A DNA stretch of 64,000 nt from an uncultured beta proteobacterium (GCA_903845935.1 CAIMZI010000079.1:1-64000), one strand, 5' to 3'. Numbered from the stretch's first letter, positions 51,454-61,950 are shown. Numbers and translations are program-made. The notes: a model not told the origin generated them from the sequence alone.

Positions 51454-53994
51454 CTAATCCATGCCATGAGCGTGTACCCTACACCTGCAGTATTGCAGGC
51501 CGAACAGCAGGCGCGCCACCTGGTGCTTGGTTGGAGCCCTATATCCTTTTTCCGTCTGGTAGTGCTCTCCCAGCTCGGGGCCGCTGGCTTCGATTTCCTT
51601 GAGCATTTGGTAGGCGGTGATGTAGCCCAGCTCGCGGTAGGAGTCGAACTGCTTTTCATCAAAGAACTGGTCCAGGGTGGATTGGTTGGGAAATTCAGGG
51701 TGTTCCCTGCGGTAGCTGAACAAGTCTGCCGGCGCGCCCTTGAAGGCTGTGGCCTTGAGCAGGATGAGCGTGCCCACCTCGCGCTCGCTGTCTTGTTCTA
51801 CCCGCGTGGAGTAGCGGATGGGCGCAATCAGGTGGCCCTGTGCTGCGCGGGCTTGTGCGCAGTGGGCCTCTTGGGGCTGGGGTATGAGGGTGGCCAACTG
51901 GTCGTCGGTGATGTCGATCAGGGCGCCGAAATCCGCGCGTGCCTTCTGGATGGCGTTGGCCAAGTCGGTGAACTTAAAGTCCGGATCGGCGCTGGCGTCG
52001 CACACGATAATCAGTTTGAGGCGCCGGCGCACCAGCTCATACAGGCCCAGGTTCTCAAAATGTCCGCCGTCGGTGAGCAACGAGTAGCGTGCGCGCTCGT
52101 TCAGGTTAAAGCGCCCAAAGGACTCGAACAGCCCTGGATAGAGCTGGTTGGGCTTGCCCCACGAAAGACCCATGCCGCTGCTATCAGCCTTGGCGGCGCG
52201 CCTCGCATTGGTGGCCCAGTAGCCCAGCCGCAGATTGAGTAGGCCCATCAATACCGACAGCACCGGTTGCCGTGTGATGCCTTCGCCACCCGGCCCGGCA
52301 TTGGGGTTGACGGCCGCGCCTGAAATGGCCATGGCCGTGGCCAGCGTGAAGCCGCTGCCGGGCGTGCGGTCTGTGGCAGTCCAGCCGGTGGCCCGGCTGC
52401 CGCAGAACAGCGGGCTGAAAATGAAATTATCGCCACCTCTTGGCCGGTAACGCGGGTGCTGGGATGCCGTCAACACCACGTTGGCGTTGAGGATGGGGTA
52501 GGGGCCACGCAGCAGTTTGTTGCCGGAGTCGCTGAAGTTTGCTGGCTGGCACAGGTCGCCCAGCAGGGTAGCATCGCCAGGTTGGGGCCCGACGATGCGC
52601 CGGTAGAGCGCCTTCAAGCTGCCGACGATTCCGGACCAGACAGTGAGGTGCAAGGGCCGGGTGCTTGCCAGCATGTCGTCCTGTACCACCTGAAGATCGG
52701 GCAGAAACAGGTCCATCAGTCGGTCCCGGTAAAAGCGGTGCAGCGAGACGTAGTTGGCTTCCGGCAACCAGCCGAACATGAGCAGCAAGCTCCCCGCCAT
52801 CGCCAGTATTCCCCCATCGCCCCCCAATGCATGGTTCACACGCAGCCAGCCGGTCAGCATGTAGACCAGCAGCAGCAAGCCAAAGGACAGCAGCACTGAG
52901 GCCAGGCCCACCAGCAGCCCGGTTGGTATGCGGGGCTTGCTGCTGCTGCGTGCCTGCAGAAAGCCCCATAAGTTACCGATAATGCCGATGACCGTGGCCA
53001 CAATGCCGGTAGCCACCGGGTTGCTCTTGTCGCCCTTGTCCAGCATTTGGAACCAGCCCTGAATGTGGGTGAGGTGCAAGCCCGCCAGTAGTTCATAGAC
53101 CCAGGGCAGGCCGCCCAGCACCAACAGTGCAATGGCCGTCACAAACAAGTAATGCACAGCGACCTCATATTGGCGCCGCACCCAATAGGAGGAGCGTCGG
53201 CCACCGCGCTCCAGCAAATCAAAGCTGCGCGTCAACACGATGTAGAGCACCGACAACAGACTATAGGCCAACACGGCATCACCCGACAGGCTCAGAAACA
53301 CATTCGATGGTGGTATCACCAGCGCCGCTGCAGGGCTGACCGCGGCGGAGTCGGCATGGGGCAGGAAGACAAACCAGCCCTTTAGAAGCAGCAATTGAAA
53401 TAGAACCACCAGCAAGGCCACATGCACCACCAGGCTGCTGGTCAGATTGCGCAGCACTACCCCGGCCAGCGACAAGTACGTGATGCCATGTCCGGGCACC
53501 AGGTAGTTGGCGCTCTGGCGCAGGCGGCGCAGGAGTCTGCCCTTGAAGTTCTCATGGCGGCGCAGCTCCCGGTCCACCAAACCGCTGGCGGGATGCGAGG
53601 CCGCCACACCGGCCACACCCACCATGGGGTAGGCCACGTAGGGGAAGTTCTCCCGCGACACGTCAAACTTTGGCGCCCGCTTGAAGCCAGAGTCTGCCGC
53701 ACCCTTGGCCGATTGGTGCAACAGGTAGCTCAGCGAGGCACCGATGTAGCCACCGCCTGATACGCTGGACAGGTAGTCCACCTGGGGCAGAGCTCGCCGG
53801 TAGGCCAGCGCTTGTAGGACGCCAAGGCAGTAGCTGGCCGAGCGTATGCCCCCACCCGACAGTGCCAGCCCCACCAGTGGTTCGCGGCCTCGCCATTTTT
53901 TGAGGTGCTCGGTTTCGGCCTGAACAACCTCGGATGCACCGTCGTAGAAAAGATTTTCCGAACTGAATCGGTCCTGGCCTTCGCTTGCGTTCAT
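51454..53994 (-). CDS. Large patatin-like phospholipase with central transmembrane region
   Basis: LVGLALSGGGIRSASYCLGVLQAL oxyanion/nucleophile region; SSVSGGGYIGASL; DGGHFENLGLYELVRR. Confidence 0.85.
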   Translation of the reverse strand: MNASEGQDRFSSENLFYDGASEVVQAETEHLKKWRGREPLVGLALSGGGIRSASYCLGVLQALAYRRALPQVDYLSSVSGGGYIGASLSYLLHQSAKGAADSGFKRAPKFDVSRENFPYVAYPMVGVAGVAASHPASGLVDRELRRHENFKGRLLRRLRQSANYLVPGHGITYLSLAGVVLRNLTSSLVVHVALLVVLFQLLLLKGWFVFLPHADSAAVSPAAALVIPPSNVFLSLSGDAVLAYSLLSVLYIVLTRSFDLLERGGRRSSYWVRRQYEVAVHYLFVTAIALLVLGGLPWVYELLAGLHLTHIQGWFQMLDKGDKSNPVATGIVATVIGIIGNLWGFLQARSSSKPRIPTGLLVGLASVLLSFGLLLLVYMLTGWLRVNHALGGDGGILAMAGSLLLMFGWLPEANYVSLHRFYRDRLMDLFLPDLQVVQDDMLASTRPLHLTVWSGIVGSLKALYRRIVGPQPGDATLLGDLCQPANFSDSGNKLLRGPYPILNANVVLTASQHPRYRPRGGDNFIFSPLFCGSRATGWTATDRTPGSGFTLATAMAISGAAVNPNAGPGGEGITRQPVLSVLMGLLNLRLGYWATNARRAAKADSSGMGLSWGKPNQLYPGLFESFGRFNLNERARYSLLTDGGHFENLGLYELVRRRLKLIIVCDASADPDFKFTDLANAIQKARADFGALIDITDDQLATLIPQPQEAHCAQARAAQGHLIAPIRYSTRVEQDSEREVGTLILLKATAFKGAPADLFSYRREHPEFPNQSTLDQFFDEKQFDSYRELGYITAYQMLKEIEASGPELGEHYQTEKGYRAPTKHQVARLLFGLQYCRCRVHAHGMD

Positions 53995-54119
53995 GAGGCT
54001 CCTCTTTGAAGTGCGACGCAGGCTTGGTGCTGGCCGTCACATCGTCAAATGGTGCGCAAGCGGTGAATCGACCGCTTGAGAATTCGCAACGAATTTCTGC
54101 GGCTGGCGCAGCCACCGGC

Positions 54120-54335
54120 TCAGCAGCAGCCGCCCGAGCGCCCCGATCCGTAGCGGGCCTCTTGGCGGTTGCGGATGAACTCCACCTCCGACAGAAAGGG
54201 CAGCTCGGAGTGCACCAATTTGCGGTGTCGAACGTAGGTAGCGTAATCGGGCACGCCCACCATCATTCTTGCTGCCTGCCCCAGGTACTTGCCCACCGTG
54301 GCCAGGTCGCTCTGAAGCAGGTTTTTGAACAGCAT
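54120..54335 (-). CDS. YbdD/YjiX family small protein (CstA accessory)
   Basis: DLATVGKYLGQAARMMVGVPDYATYVRHRKLVHSELPFLSEVEFIRNRQEARYG. Confidence 0.88.
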   Translation of the reverse strand: MLFKNLLQSDLATVGKYLGQAARMMVGVPDYATYVRHRKLVHSELPFLSEVEFIRNRQEARYGSGRSGGCC

Positions 54336-54336
54336 G

Positions 54337-56400
54337 TCAGGCAGCCGCTGCAGGCACCGCCTGGTACGGTGTTTCGCGGCTGGTGATCTTGTCGCTGTGG
54401 AGCGCCTTGAAGCAGGCAACGATGGTGTAGTACAGCATGCTGACCACTACGAAGATGAAGAACACTGCTAGGCCCGCATCCAGGTAGTTGTTGAAGACAA
54501 TCTGTTGCATCTGCTCCACGCTCTTGGCCGGGGCCAGCAGCGTGCCCTTGTCGATGGCGGCCTGGAACTTGTGGGCCAGCGCCAGGAAGCCGATCTTCGG
54601 ATTCGCGTCAAACACCTTTTCGTAGCCGGCCGCCAGCGTACAGATCAGCAGCCAGACGGTCGGCAAAATGGTGACCCAGGCATATTTCTGGCGCTTCATC
54701 TTGAACAGCACCACGGTGCACAACATCAGCGCCACGCCGGCCAGCATCTGGTTGGAGATGCCGAACAGTGGCCACAGGCTGTTGATGCCGCCCAGCGGAT
54801 CGACCACGCCCTGGTACAGGATGTAGCCCCAGGCGGCCACGCACAGGCCGGTGGCAGTCAAGCTGGCAGCCCAAGACTCAGTCCGTTTCATGGCCGGCAC
54901 AAAAGCTCCCAGCAGGTCTTGCAACATGAAGCGTCCGGCACGGGTGCCCGCGTCACAGGCGGTCAGGATGAACAGCGCCTCAAACAGGATGGCAAAGTGG
55001 TACCAAAAAGCCATCATGGCCTGGCCGCCTATGACTTGCGAGAAGATCTGGGCCATGCCCACGGCCAGCGTCGGGGCGCCACCTGCGCGCGACAGGATGG
55101 TTGTTTCGCCCACATCCTTGGCAGTTTGAATCAGCACGTCGGGGGTGATGACAAAGCCCCAGGCCGAGATCACTTGGGCCGCGCCTTCCACCGTGGTTCC
55201 GATGACGGCCGCCGGGCTGTTCATGGCAAAGAAGATGCCGGGGTCGATCACTGAGGCGGTGACGATGGCCATGATGGCCACAAAGCTTTCCATCAGCATG
55301 GCGCCGTAGCCGATCATGCGGGCATTGTCCTCGCTGTCCAGCAACTTGGGCGTGGTGCCCGAGGAGATCAGCGCATGGAAACCCGACACCGCGCCACAAG
55401 CAATGGTGATAAAGATGAAGGGAAACAGGCTGCCAGACCAGGCTGGGCCGCTGCCGTCGACAAATTGGGTGAAGGCCGGCATGCGTAAGTTCGGCGCCAC
55501 AAACACCATGGCCAAGGCCAGGCCGACGATGGTGCCGATCTTAAGGAAGGTGGACAGGTAGTCGCGCGGCGCCAGCAACAGCCACACCGGCAACACGGAG
55601 GCCACAAAGCCGTAGCCTATCAGCATCCAGGTCAGCTGCTTGGCATTAAAAGTGAACAGCGGCGCCCAGTCGGGGCTGGCAGCGACCTGGCCGCCCAGCA
55701 CGATGGAGCCGATCAAGAGCACCAGGCCGATGACCGACACCTCGCCCACTTGGCCGGGGCGTAGGTAGCGGTTATAGACGCCCATGAACAGGGCGATGAC
55801 GATGGTCGCCGCCACGGTAAAGGTGCCCCAGGGGCTGCCGGCCAGGGCCTTGACCACAATCAGCGCCAGCACGGCCAGGATAATGACCATGATGGCAAAG
55901 GTGCCCACTAGCGCAATCACGCCTGGCACCAGGCCCAGCTCTTCCTTGACCAGTTCACCCAGCGAGCGGCCGTCGCGGCGGGTGGAGACAAACAGCACCA
56001 TGAAGTCCTGCACGGCGCCTGCCAGCACCACGCCGACGATGATCCACAGCGTGCCCGGCAAATAGCCCATCTGCGCCGCAAGCACCGGACCGACCAGGGG
56101 GCCAGCGCCTGCGATAGCCGCAAAGTGGTGGCCGAACAGGATGTATTTGTTGGTCGGCACGAAGTCCAGGCCGTCGTTCTTGCGCACGGCTGGGGTGGCG
56201 CGGGTTGGGTCTATCTGCATCACCTTGTCTGCGATATACAGGCTGTAGTAGCGGTAGGCCACCAGGTAGATGGAAACGGCCGCGGTGATGATCCACAGGG
56301 CGTTAATGGTTTCGCCGCGCGACAAGGCCACCGTGGCGAGCGAAAACGCCCCGATCACGGTGAGCAGCCACCACAGGGCGTGTTTGCTTACGAAGTTCAT
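54337..56400 (-). CDS. Carbon starvation CstA family peptide/pyruvate transporter
   Basis: NDGLDFVPTNKYILFGHHFAAIAGAGPLVGPVLAAQMGYLPG. Confidence 0.95.
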   Translation of the reverse strand: MNFVSKHALWWLLTVIGAFSLATVALSRGETINALWIITAAVSIYLVAYRYYSLYIADKVMQIDPTRATPAVRKNDGLDFVPTNKYILFGHHFAAIAGAGPLVGPVLAAQMGYLPGTLWIIVGVVLAGAVQDFMVLFVSTRRDGRSLGELVKEELGLVPGVIALVGTFAIMVIILAVLALIVVKALAGSPWGTFTVAATIVIALFMGVYNRYLRPGQVGEVSVIGLVLLIGSIVLGGQVAASPDWAPLFTFNAKQLTWMLIGYGFVASVLPVWLLLAPRDYLSTFLKIGTIVGLALAMVFVAPNLRMPAFTQFVDGSGPAWSGSLFPFIFITIACGAVSGFHALISSGTTPKLLDSEDNARMIGYGAMLMESFVAIMAIVTASVIDPGIFFAMNSPAAVIGTTVEGAAQVISAWGFVITPDVLIQTAKDVGETTILSRAGGAPTLAVGMAQIFSQVIGGQAMMAFWYHFAILFEALFILTACDAGTRAGRFMLQDLLGAFVPAMKRTESWAASLTATGLCVAAWGYILYQGVVDPLGGINSLWPLFGISNQMLAGVALMLCTVVLFKMKRQKYAWVTILPTVWLLICTLAAGYEKVFDANPKIGFLALAHKFQAAIDKGTLLAPAKSVEQMQQIVFNNYLDAGLAVFFIFVVVSMLYYTIVACFKALHSDKITSRETPYQAVPAAAA

Positions 56401-56431
56401 AGAGTCTCCTAGTTTGGTGCGCGTGCAATGT

Positions 56432-56514
56432 AGCGGTTACAGGTGCGTAAGGGTGTGTAAGGTGGCCAGCGGTCGAATGGCGGTTTAAGCGGTGTTTGGG
56501 CTAGCGTTAGCGGT
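56432..56514 (-). promoter_or_regulatory. LytTR-like ACCGCT direct repeats upstream of cstA
   Basis: Plus-strand AGCGGT at 56432, 56468, 56488, 56509 (near-matches at 56479, 56503); 20- and 21-bp periodicity for the last three exact copies. Confidence 0.45.
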
Positions 56515-56636
56515 GCATGGTAGGCACCTGAATTGCTCGGTTATTGATATTTTTCCAACTTGGAGCCAAGACACTTCTGGGCTCAAGATGAGACGCGCGC
56601 GTGCAATATTTGGTATTCGGTCATCGCGTGCCCAAT

Positions 56637-57359
56637 TCAGCCAATCAACAACCGGTCCTTCATTTCGCGCAGATAGCGGCGGCTCACCGGCAGGCGCTTG
56701 CCGCTGCGGGTGACGATTTCGGCCGCGCCGTTATCCAGCAGCCCGATCTCGGCAATCTGGTCGGTGTTCACCAGGTACTGCCGGTGGCAGCGCAACAGCG
56801 GGGTGCGCTCCTGCAGGATTTTTAGCGTGAGCTCGGTCGTGCCCTGGCGCTCAGGCCCCACCACCTGCACGCCGGCCACATCGGTGTACACATATTCCAC
56901 CTCGGCCAGTCCGAGCAGAAAAATCTTGCTGCGACCTATGCAGGGAATCTGGCGTAGCGGCTCGGCCCAGGCCATGGTGGGCAGCAACTGGCTGGGCGCG
57001 CGGGCGCCGCTGCGCAGCCAGTTTAGAGTCTTAGCCAGGCGCTGCGGGTCAATCGGCTTGAGCAGATAGTCGGTGGCATGCTCCTCAAACGCCTGGAGGG
57101 CGTGCTCGTCATGTGCGGTGACAAACACGATGTGTGGCAGGGCCGCAGGGTCAATCATGCCGGCCATTTCCAGTCCGCTCAGGCGCGGCATCTGGATGTC
57201 CAGAAACACCACCTGTGGGCGCAGCCGGTGGATGGCCGCCAGGCCTTCAATCGCGTTTGAACATTCGCCCAGCACCTCCACATCGGGCTCGGCCGACAGC
57301 AGCGCCCGCAGCTCCTCGCGCGAGGGTGCTTCGTCGTCAATGATCAGGGCGCTCAGCAT
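56637..57359 (-). CDS. LytTR-family response regulator
   Basis: SALIIDDEAPSREELRALL receiver; VFLDIQMPRLSGLEM; C-terminal LytTR domain ..LRCHRQYLVNTDQIAEI. Confidence 0.93.
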   Translation of the reverse strand: MLSALIIDDEAPSREELRALLSAEPDVEVLGECSNAIEGLAAIHRLRPQVVFLDIQMPRLSGLEMAGMIDPAALPHIVFVTAHDEHALQAFEEHATDYLLKPIDPQRLAKTLNWLRSGARAPSQLLPTMAWAEPLRQIPCIGRSKIFLLGLAEVEYVYTDVAGVQVVGPERQGTTELTLKILQERTPLLRCHRQYLVNTDQIAEIGLLDNGAAEIVTRSGKRLPVSRRYLREMKDRLLIG

Positions 57360-59059
57360 GGCACCACCTCTGGCTCCAGCGGCAGCGCAATCGCCACTCG
57401 GGTGAATCGCTCGGGCTCGAACGTGACCTGCACGCCGAAGGCCTCGCCATAGCGCAGCTTGATGCGCCGGTCCACCAAGTTCATGCCCAGGCCGTCGCTG
57501 CCGTGCTTTGGCTGGTACAGGCCCGCGCTGTCTTCCACGGTGACGGTCAGTAGCCCGTCGCTGCGCGCTGCACGAATAGTGATACATCCCGGCTCCAGCA
57601 TCTGCGAGATGCCGTGCTTGATAGCGTTCTCCACAATCGGCTGCAGCGAGAAGGCGGGCAGGTGAAGGCCCAGCAGCTCTGGCGCGATCGCAATGCGTAC
57701 GCGCAGGCGCTCGGCAAAGCGCGCCAGCTCGATGTTGAGGTAGGCGTTGACGTGCTCCACCTCATCGGCCAGCGTCACGTCATTGCCGGTGCGCTTGAGG
57801 CTCTTGCGGAAGAAAGTGGACAGGTACTGCACCAGTTGGCGCGCTTCCTCGGGTTTGCTGCGAATCACCGCGGCCAGGGTGTTGAGCGCGTTGAACAAGA
57901 AATGCGGGTCGATCTGCGCCTGCAGCAGCTTGATTTCGGACTGCACCAGCAGGCGCTTTTGCTCCTCGATCTTGCCGGCCAGCACCTGGTTGGAAATCAG
58001 CCGGGCAATACCCTCGCCTAGGGTGCGGTTGAGGGTCGAGAAGAATTTGGACTTGGGCTCGTACAGCTTGATGGTGCCAAATACCACATTGCCCTCGCCG
58101 CGCAGCGGTATCACCAGGCAGGAGCCTAATCTACAGTCCTTGTGCAGCGAGCAGCGGTAGGGCCTGCTGACGCCATCGGCGTAGACCACTGCGTTTTGGT
58201 GGATGGCGGCCAGCGTGTGCGGCGATGAAATCGGCGTGCCGCTCAGGTGGTGGTCTGAGCCTGTGCCGACAAAGCCGAGCAGCTTCTCGCAATCGGTAAT
58301 GGCTACTGCGCCCACGCCGGTCTCCTCCTGAATGATGCTGGCTAGGTGGCTGCAGTTCCGCGTGTTGAAGCCCTGCATCATCACGCCCACCGAGCGCTCG
58401 GCAATGCGCAGGGCCTTGGCTGAAAAGGCGATCGAATACTTTTCCAGCGTCTCGCGCCGGTCCAAGATCAGGCGCATGAACAGAGCTGCGCCAAACGAGT
58501 TGGTCAGCACCATGGGCAGGGTGATCTGGGCCACCAGGCGTGCCGCCTGATCGCTGGGCTTGGCCAGCAGCAGAATGATGAGCATCTGCGCGATCTCGGC
58601 CACCAGCGTAGTGCCAAAGGCAATCGAGGGCTTAAGCAGTCGGTCGGCCTGGTGGCGGCGCATCAGGATCAGGTGCAGGGCACCGCCAATGAGGCCCTCG
58701 GTCACGGTGGATACGGCGCAGGCCGTGGCCGAGAAGCCGCCTAGGGAATAGCGGTGCATGCCGCCGGTCAGCCCCACGGCCAGTCCCACCACCGGCCCAC
58801 CCAGCAGCCCGCCCAGAACGGCGCCAATGGCGCGGGTATTGGCAATCGCTCCTTCGATGTTAAAGCCCAAGTAGGTGCCCATGATGCAAAAGCCGGAGAA
58901 CACCAGATAGCAGACCAGCTTGTCGGGCAGGCGCACGGTCACCTGCATCAGCGGCGCAAACAGCGGCGTCTTGCTCAGCAGATACGCCACTACCAGATAT
59001 ACGCACATCTGCTGCATCAGCTCGCCGATCAGGGCGAGGTGGTTGATCTGCTCAAACAT
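57353..59059 (-). CDS. LytS-like sensor histidine kinase
   Basis: 5TM-5TMR N-terminus; QAQIDPHFLFNALNTLAAVIRS; GMNLVDRRIKLRYG. Confidence 0.93.
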   Translation of the reverse strand: MFEQINHLALIGELMQQMCVYLVVAYLLSKTPLFAPLMQVTVRLPDKLVCYLVFSGFCIMGTYLGFNIEGAIANTRAIGAVLGGLLGGPVVGLAVGLTGGMHRYSLGGFSATACAVSTVTEGLIGGALHLILMRRHQADRLLKPSIAFGTTLVAEIAQMLIILLLAKPSDQAARLVAQITLPMVLTNSFGAALFMRLILDRRETLEKYSIAFSAKALRIAERSVGVMMQGFNTRNCSHLASIIQEETGVGAVAITDCEKLLGFVGTGSDHHLSGTPISSPHTLAAIHQNAVVYADGVSRPYRCSLHKDCRLGSCLVIPLRGEGNVVFGTIKLYEPKSKFFSTLNRTLGEGIARLISNQVLAGKIEEQKRLLVQSEIKLLQAQIDPHFLFNALNTLAAVIRSKPEEARQLVQYLSTFFRKSLKRTGNDVTLADEVEHVNAYLNIELARFAERLRVRIAIAPELLGLHLPAFSLQPIVENAIKHGISQMLEPGCITIRAARSDGLLTVTVEDSAGLYQPKHGSDGLGMNLVDRRIKLRYGEAFGVQVTFEPERFTRVAIALPLEPEVVPC

Positions 59060-59065
59060 CGGCAG

Positions 59066-61081
59066 TCAGTGCCCGAAGGCGCTATCGCTGGGCCGCTGCT
59101 TGTAAAACACCATGGACTGCTCCGCCTGCGCCAGCTGTTCCTTGGTCTGGCGCGCAATGGCCGTCTTCGCCCGTCCGACCACATGCATTTCGCAGGGCTT
59201 GCAATCAAAACGCAGGGTAAGTTTCTCTTTGCCGTTGATGAGTTGCAGCGGTTCGGCCTTGACCTGACCTTGCACGCCGGTCACGCCCTTGGCCTGCTTG
59301 GGGCACAGGCTGAGCGAAAAGCGTACGCAATGCTTGGTGATCATCAGGCTGACCTCGCCCAGCTCCTTCATCGCCTCGTATGCCGGGGCAATCACCTGGA
59401 CGCCATGCTTGGCGTAGAAGCGATGCGCGGCTTCATTGAACACATTGCCGAGGTAACTCAATGAGTCTTCTGGGAAAGGGGCGGGTGGCTCCACGGGTAA
59501 GGCGCGGGGCAGCCGGGTGAAGGCCTTGGCACGCGCCGACTCCAGCGATTCCACCGCCTCACGCCGCAACGCATTGAGCGCGGAGGCGGGCACAAACCAG
59601 GGCTGGCTGAAGTTCACCGCCACGTCCAGCGCCTGAAAAATGGTGTTTCCCAGGCGGCCGAGTTGTTCGCGCAAGGATTCCAGCGAGGCGTCGCTGTCCT
59701 TGGAAAGCTGGCGCTGCAGCGTACCGTGGGCTTTTGCGCTGTGGCCGTCTTCGTCGGTCAGCGTCAACGCCATGCCACGCTCGGTTTCATCCAGTGCCAG
59801 CCAGACACCAATGCGGCGGTCGCTGGATTTCTTCTCCAGCGTGCGCGTCCACTCCACATCGCGGTTGCGGTTGACCTGCGTACCCTTGCGTAAATCCTTC
59901 AGGCCCGCTACTGCATCCTTGGGGAAAATACGCCACTTGCCCTTGGCCGCACTCTGTACCTCGGAGCGGTTCACCGCCAGGCCCACCAGTTCTTTTTGCA
60001 GGTCGTAATAGCAAAGCCCGTCGCCGTTGTGCAGGCTGACGCTCTTGTCGTCGAGTTGCAGCTCCACCCAGTTCGGACCGACCTGGGTTACATAGCCTAT
60101 GGGTTGGCCCGGATTTTTTGGGCTGTCGAAGGCGCCAATGGTGTCCGATCGGCCATTGACAAAGTAGTCAGTGAACTCGCGGTTGAAGTTCTGGTCCGGG
60201 TCTGGCGTGAAGCTGAAGCTGGTGGTTCCGCTGCTGGAGCGTGCCAAGGGTTGGTCGGAGGACTGGCGCTCTTCGATCAGAACGTCGAGCAGCTTGCGGT
60301 AATGCGCCGTGATGTTTTTCACATAGCCCATGTCCTTGTAGCGGCCCTCGATCTTGAAGCTGCGCACCCCGGCATCCACCAGCGCGGCCAGGTTCTGGCT
60401 CTGGTTGTTGTCCTTCATGCTGAGCACGTGTTTGTCGTGCGCCACAAACCGGCCCTTGGAATCCACCACCTGATAAGGCAGGCGACACGCCTGGTTGCAT
60501 TCGCCCCGGTTGGCGCTGCGCCCGGTGTGTGCGGCGCTGATGTAGCACTCACCGCTATAGGCCACGCAGAGCGCGCCGTGCACAAAGAATTCCAGCGAAC
60601 AGCGCTCGGCATCGGTTGCTGCGCGGATGGCCGCAATCTCGCGCAGGTTCAGTTCGCGCGCCAGCACGATTTGCGACAGCCCCACGTCCTGCAGAAAGCG
60701 TGCCTTCTCGGGGGTGCGGATATCGGTCTGGGTGCTGGCATGCAGTTGGATAGGCGGCAGGTCGATTTCCAGCAGGCCCATGTCCTGAATGATCAGCGCG
60801 TCCACGCCGGCGTTATAGAGTTGCCAGGCGAGTTTGCGTGCGCCCTCGAGTTCGTCGTCACGTAGGATGGTGTTCAGGGTGACGAAGATGCGGCTATTGA
60901 AGCGGTGCGCGAATGTGGCCAGTTCGGCAATATCCGAGACGCTGTTGTCGGCGCTCGATCGTGCGCCAAAAGATGGGCCACCGATATACACGGCATCGGC
61001 GCCATGCCTGACGGCCTCCAGGCCGATCTCCAAGCTGCGCGCCGGAGCGAGTAATTCCAGTTGGTAATTCTGCAAGGACAT
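59066..61081 (-). CDS. Peptidase U32 family protein (RlhA/YegQ type)
   Basis: LELLAPARSLEIGLEAVRHGADAVYIGGPSFGARS; EFFVHGALCVAYSGECYIS; SANRGECNQACRLPY. Confidence 0.9.
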   Translation of the reverse strand: MSLQNYQLELLAPARSLEIGLEAVRHGADAVYIGGPSFGARSSADNSVSDIAELATFAHRFNSRIFVTLNTILRDDELEGARKLAWQLYNAGVDALIIQDMGLLEIDLPPIQLHASTQTDIRTPEKARFLQDVGLSQIVLARELNLREIAAIRAATDAERCSLEFFVHGALCVAYSGECYISAAHTGRSANRGECNQACRLPYQVVDSKGRFVAHDKHVLSMKDNNQSQNLAALVDAGVRSFKIEGRYKDMGYVKNITAHYRKLLDVLIEERQSSDQPLARSSSGTTSFSFTPDPDQNFNREFTDYFVNGRSDTIGAFDSPKNPGQPIGYVTQVGPNWVELQLDDKSVSLHNGDGLCYYDLQKELVGLAVNRSEVQSAAKGKWRIFPKDAVAGLKDLRKGTQVNRNRDVEWTRTLEKKSSDRRIGVWLALDETERGMALTLTDEDGHSAKAHGTLQRQLSKDSDASLESLREQLGRLGNTIFQALDVAVNFSQPWFVPASALNALRREAVESLESARAKAFTRLPRALPVEPPAPFPEDSLSYLGNVFNEAAHRFYAKHGVQVIAPAYEAMKELGEVSLMITKHCVRFSLSLCPKQAKGVTGVQGQVKAEPLQLINGKEKLTLRFDCKPCEMHVVGRAKTAIARQTKEQLAQAEQSMVFYKQRPSDSAFGH

Positions 61082-61102
61082 GGCCGCATTATCCCCGCCA
61101 AT

Positions 61103-61130
61103 AAAAAACGCGGCCAAGGCCGCGTTTTTT
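61103..61130. terminator. Bidirectional-type rho-independent terminator
   Basis: AAAAAACGCGGCC-AA-GGCCGCGTTTTTT near-perfect palindrome with U-tract. Confidence 0.75.
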
Positions 61131-61149
61131 GAGTGAGCGTTAAACCCGC

Positions 61150-61935
61150 TTATTCGATCTTGGCCTTGGCGCGCAGTTCTTCCTGGTACTTGGAGATTTT
61201 TTGCTGCGACAGTTGCTGGGAAATTTGCGGCTTGACATCTTCAAACTTCGGCAACTGGGCATCGCGCACATCGTCCAAGCGGATGATGTGGTAGCCAAAC
61301 TGGCTCTTCACCGGGGAGTCAGTCATCTTGCCCTTTTGCAGGCCGGTCAACGCTGCGGAAAATTCCTTCACGTAGTTGCCGGGGTTGGCCCAGTCCAGAT
61401 CGCCACCCTTGGCACCCGAACCTGGGTCCTTGGAAAACTTCTTGGCCAGGTCTTCAAACTTAGCGCCCTTTTTGATCTTGGCAATGATGTCATTGGCTTC
61501 GGATTCTTTTTCCACCAGGATATGGCGGGCCTTGTATTCCTTGCCGGCGTTGGTGGCGGCAAATTTGTCGTACTCTGCCTTGATGTCGGCATCGGTCACC
61601 GGGTTGCTCTTCTGGTACTCCGTGAACAGTTCGCGGATCAGGATCGACTGCTTGGTCAACTCGACCTGGTTCTTAAAGTCTTCTGTGGCGTCCAGGCCCT
61701 TGTTATGGGCTTCCTGGGCAAAAATTTCGCGGGCGATGACTTCGTCCTTCAACTGGCCCTGCATTTCGGGTGTGATCTGACGGCCGGAGCGAGCCACTTG
61801 CTGTGCCAGCGCTTCTACGCGGTCCTTGGAGACTGCCACGCCATTGACGATGGCCACGTTCTGGGCCAGAGCGGCGCCAGACAGGGCGCCCAGGCAGGCC
61901 GCTACGGTCAGGGCAGACAAGATTTGCTTTTTCAT
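61150..61935 (-). CDS. Periplasmic peptidylprolyl isomerase (parvulin/SurA-like)
   Basis: Signal peptide; parvulin region YKARHILVEKESEANDIIAKIKKGAKFEDLAKKFSKDPGSGAKGGDLDW. Confidence 0.92.
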   Translation of the reverse strand: MKKQILSALTVAACLGALSGAALAQNVAIVNGVAVSKDRVEALAQQVARSGRQITPEMQGQLKDEVIAREIFAQEAHNKGLDATEDFKNQVELTKQSILIRELFTEYQKSNPVTDADIKAEYDKFAATNAGKEYKARHILVEKESEANDIIAKIKKGAKFEDLAKKFSKDPGSGAKGGDLDWANPGNYVKEFSAALTGLQKGKMTDSPVKSQFGYHIIRLDDVRDAQLPKFEDVKPQISQQLSQQKISKYQEELRAKAKIE

Positions 61936-61950
61936 TCGGTTTCCTTGTAA

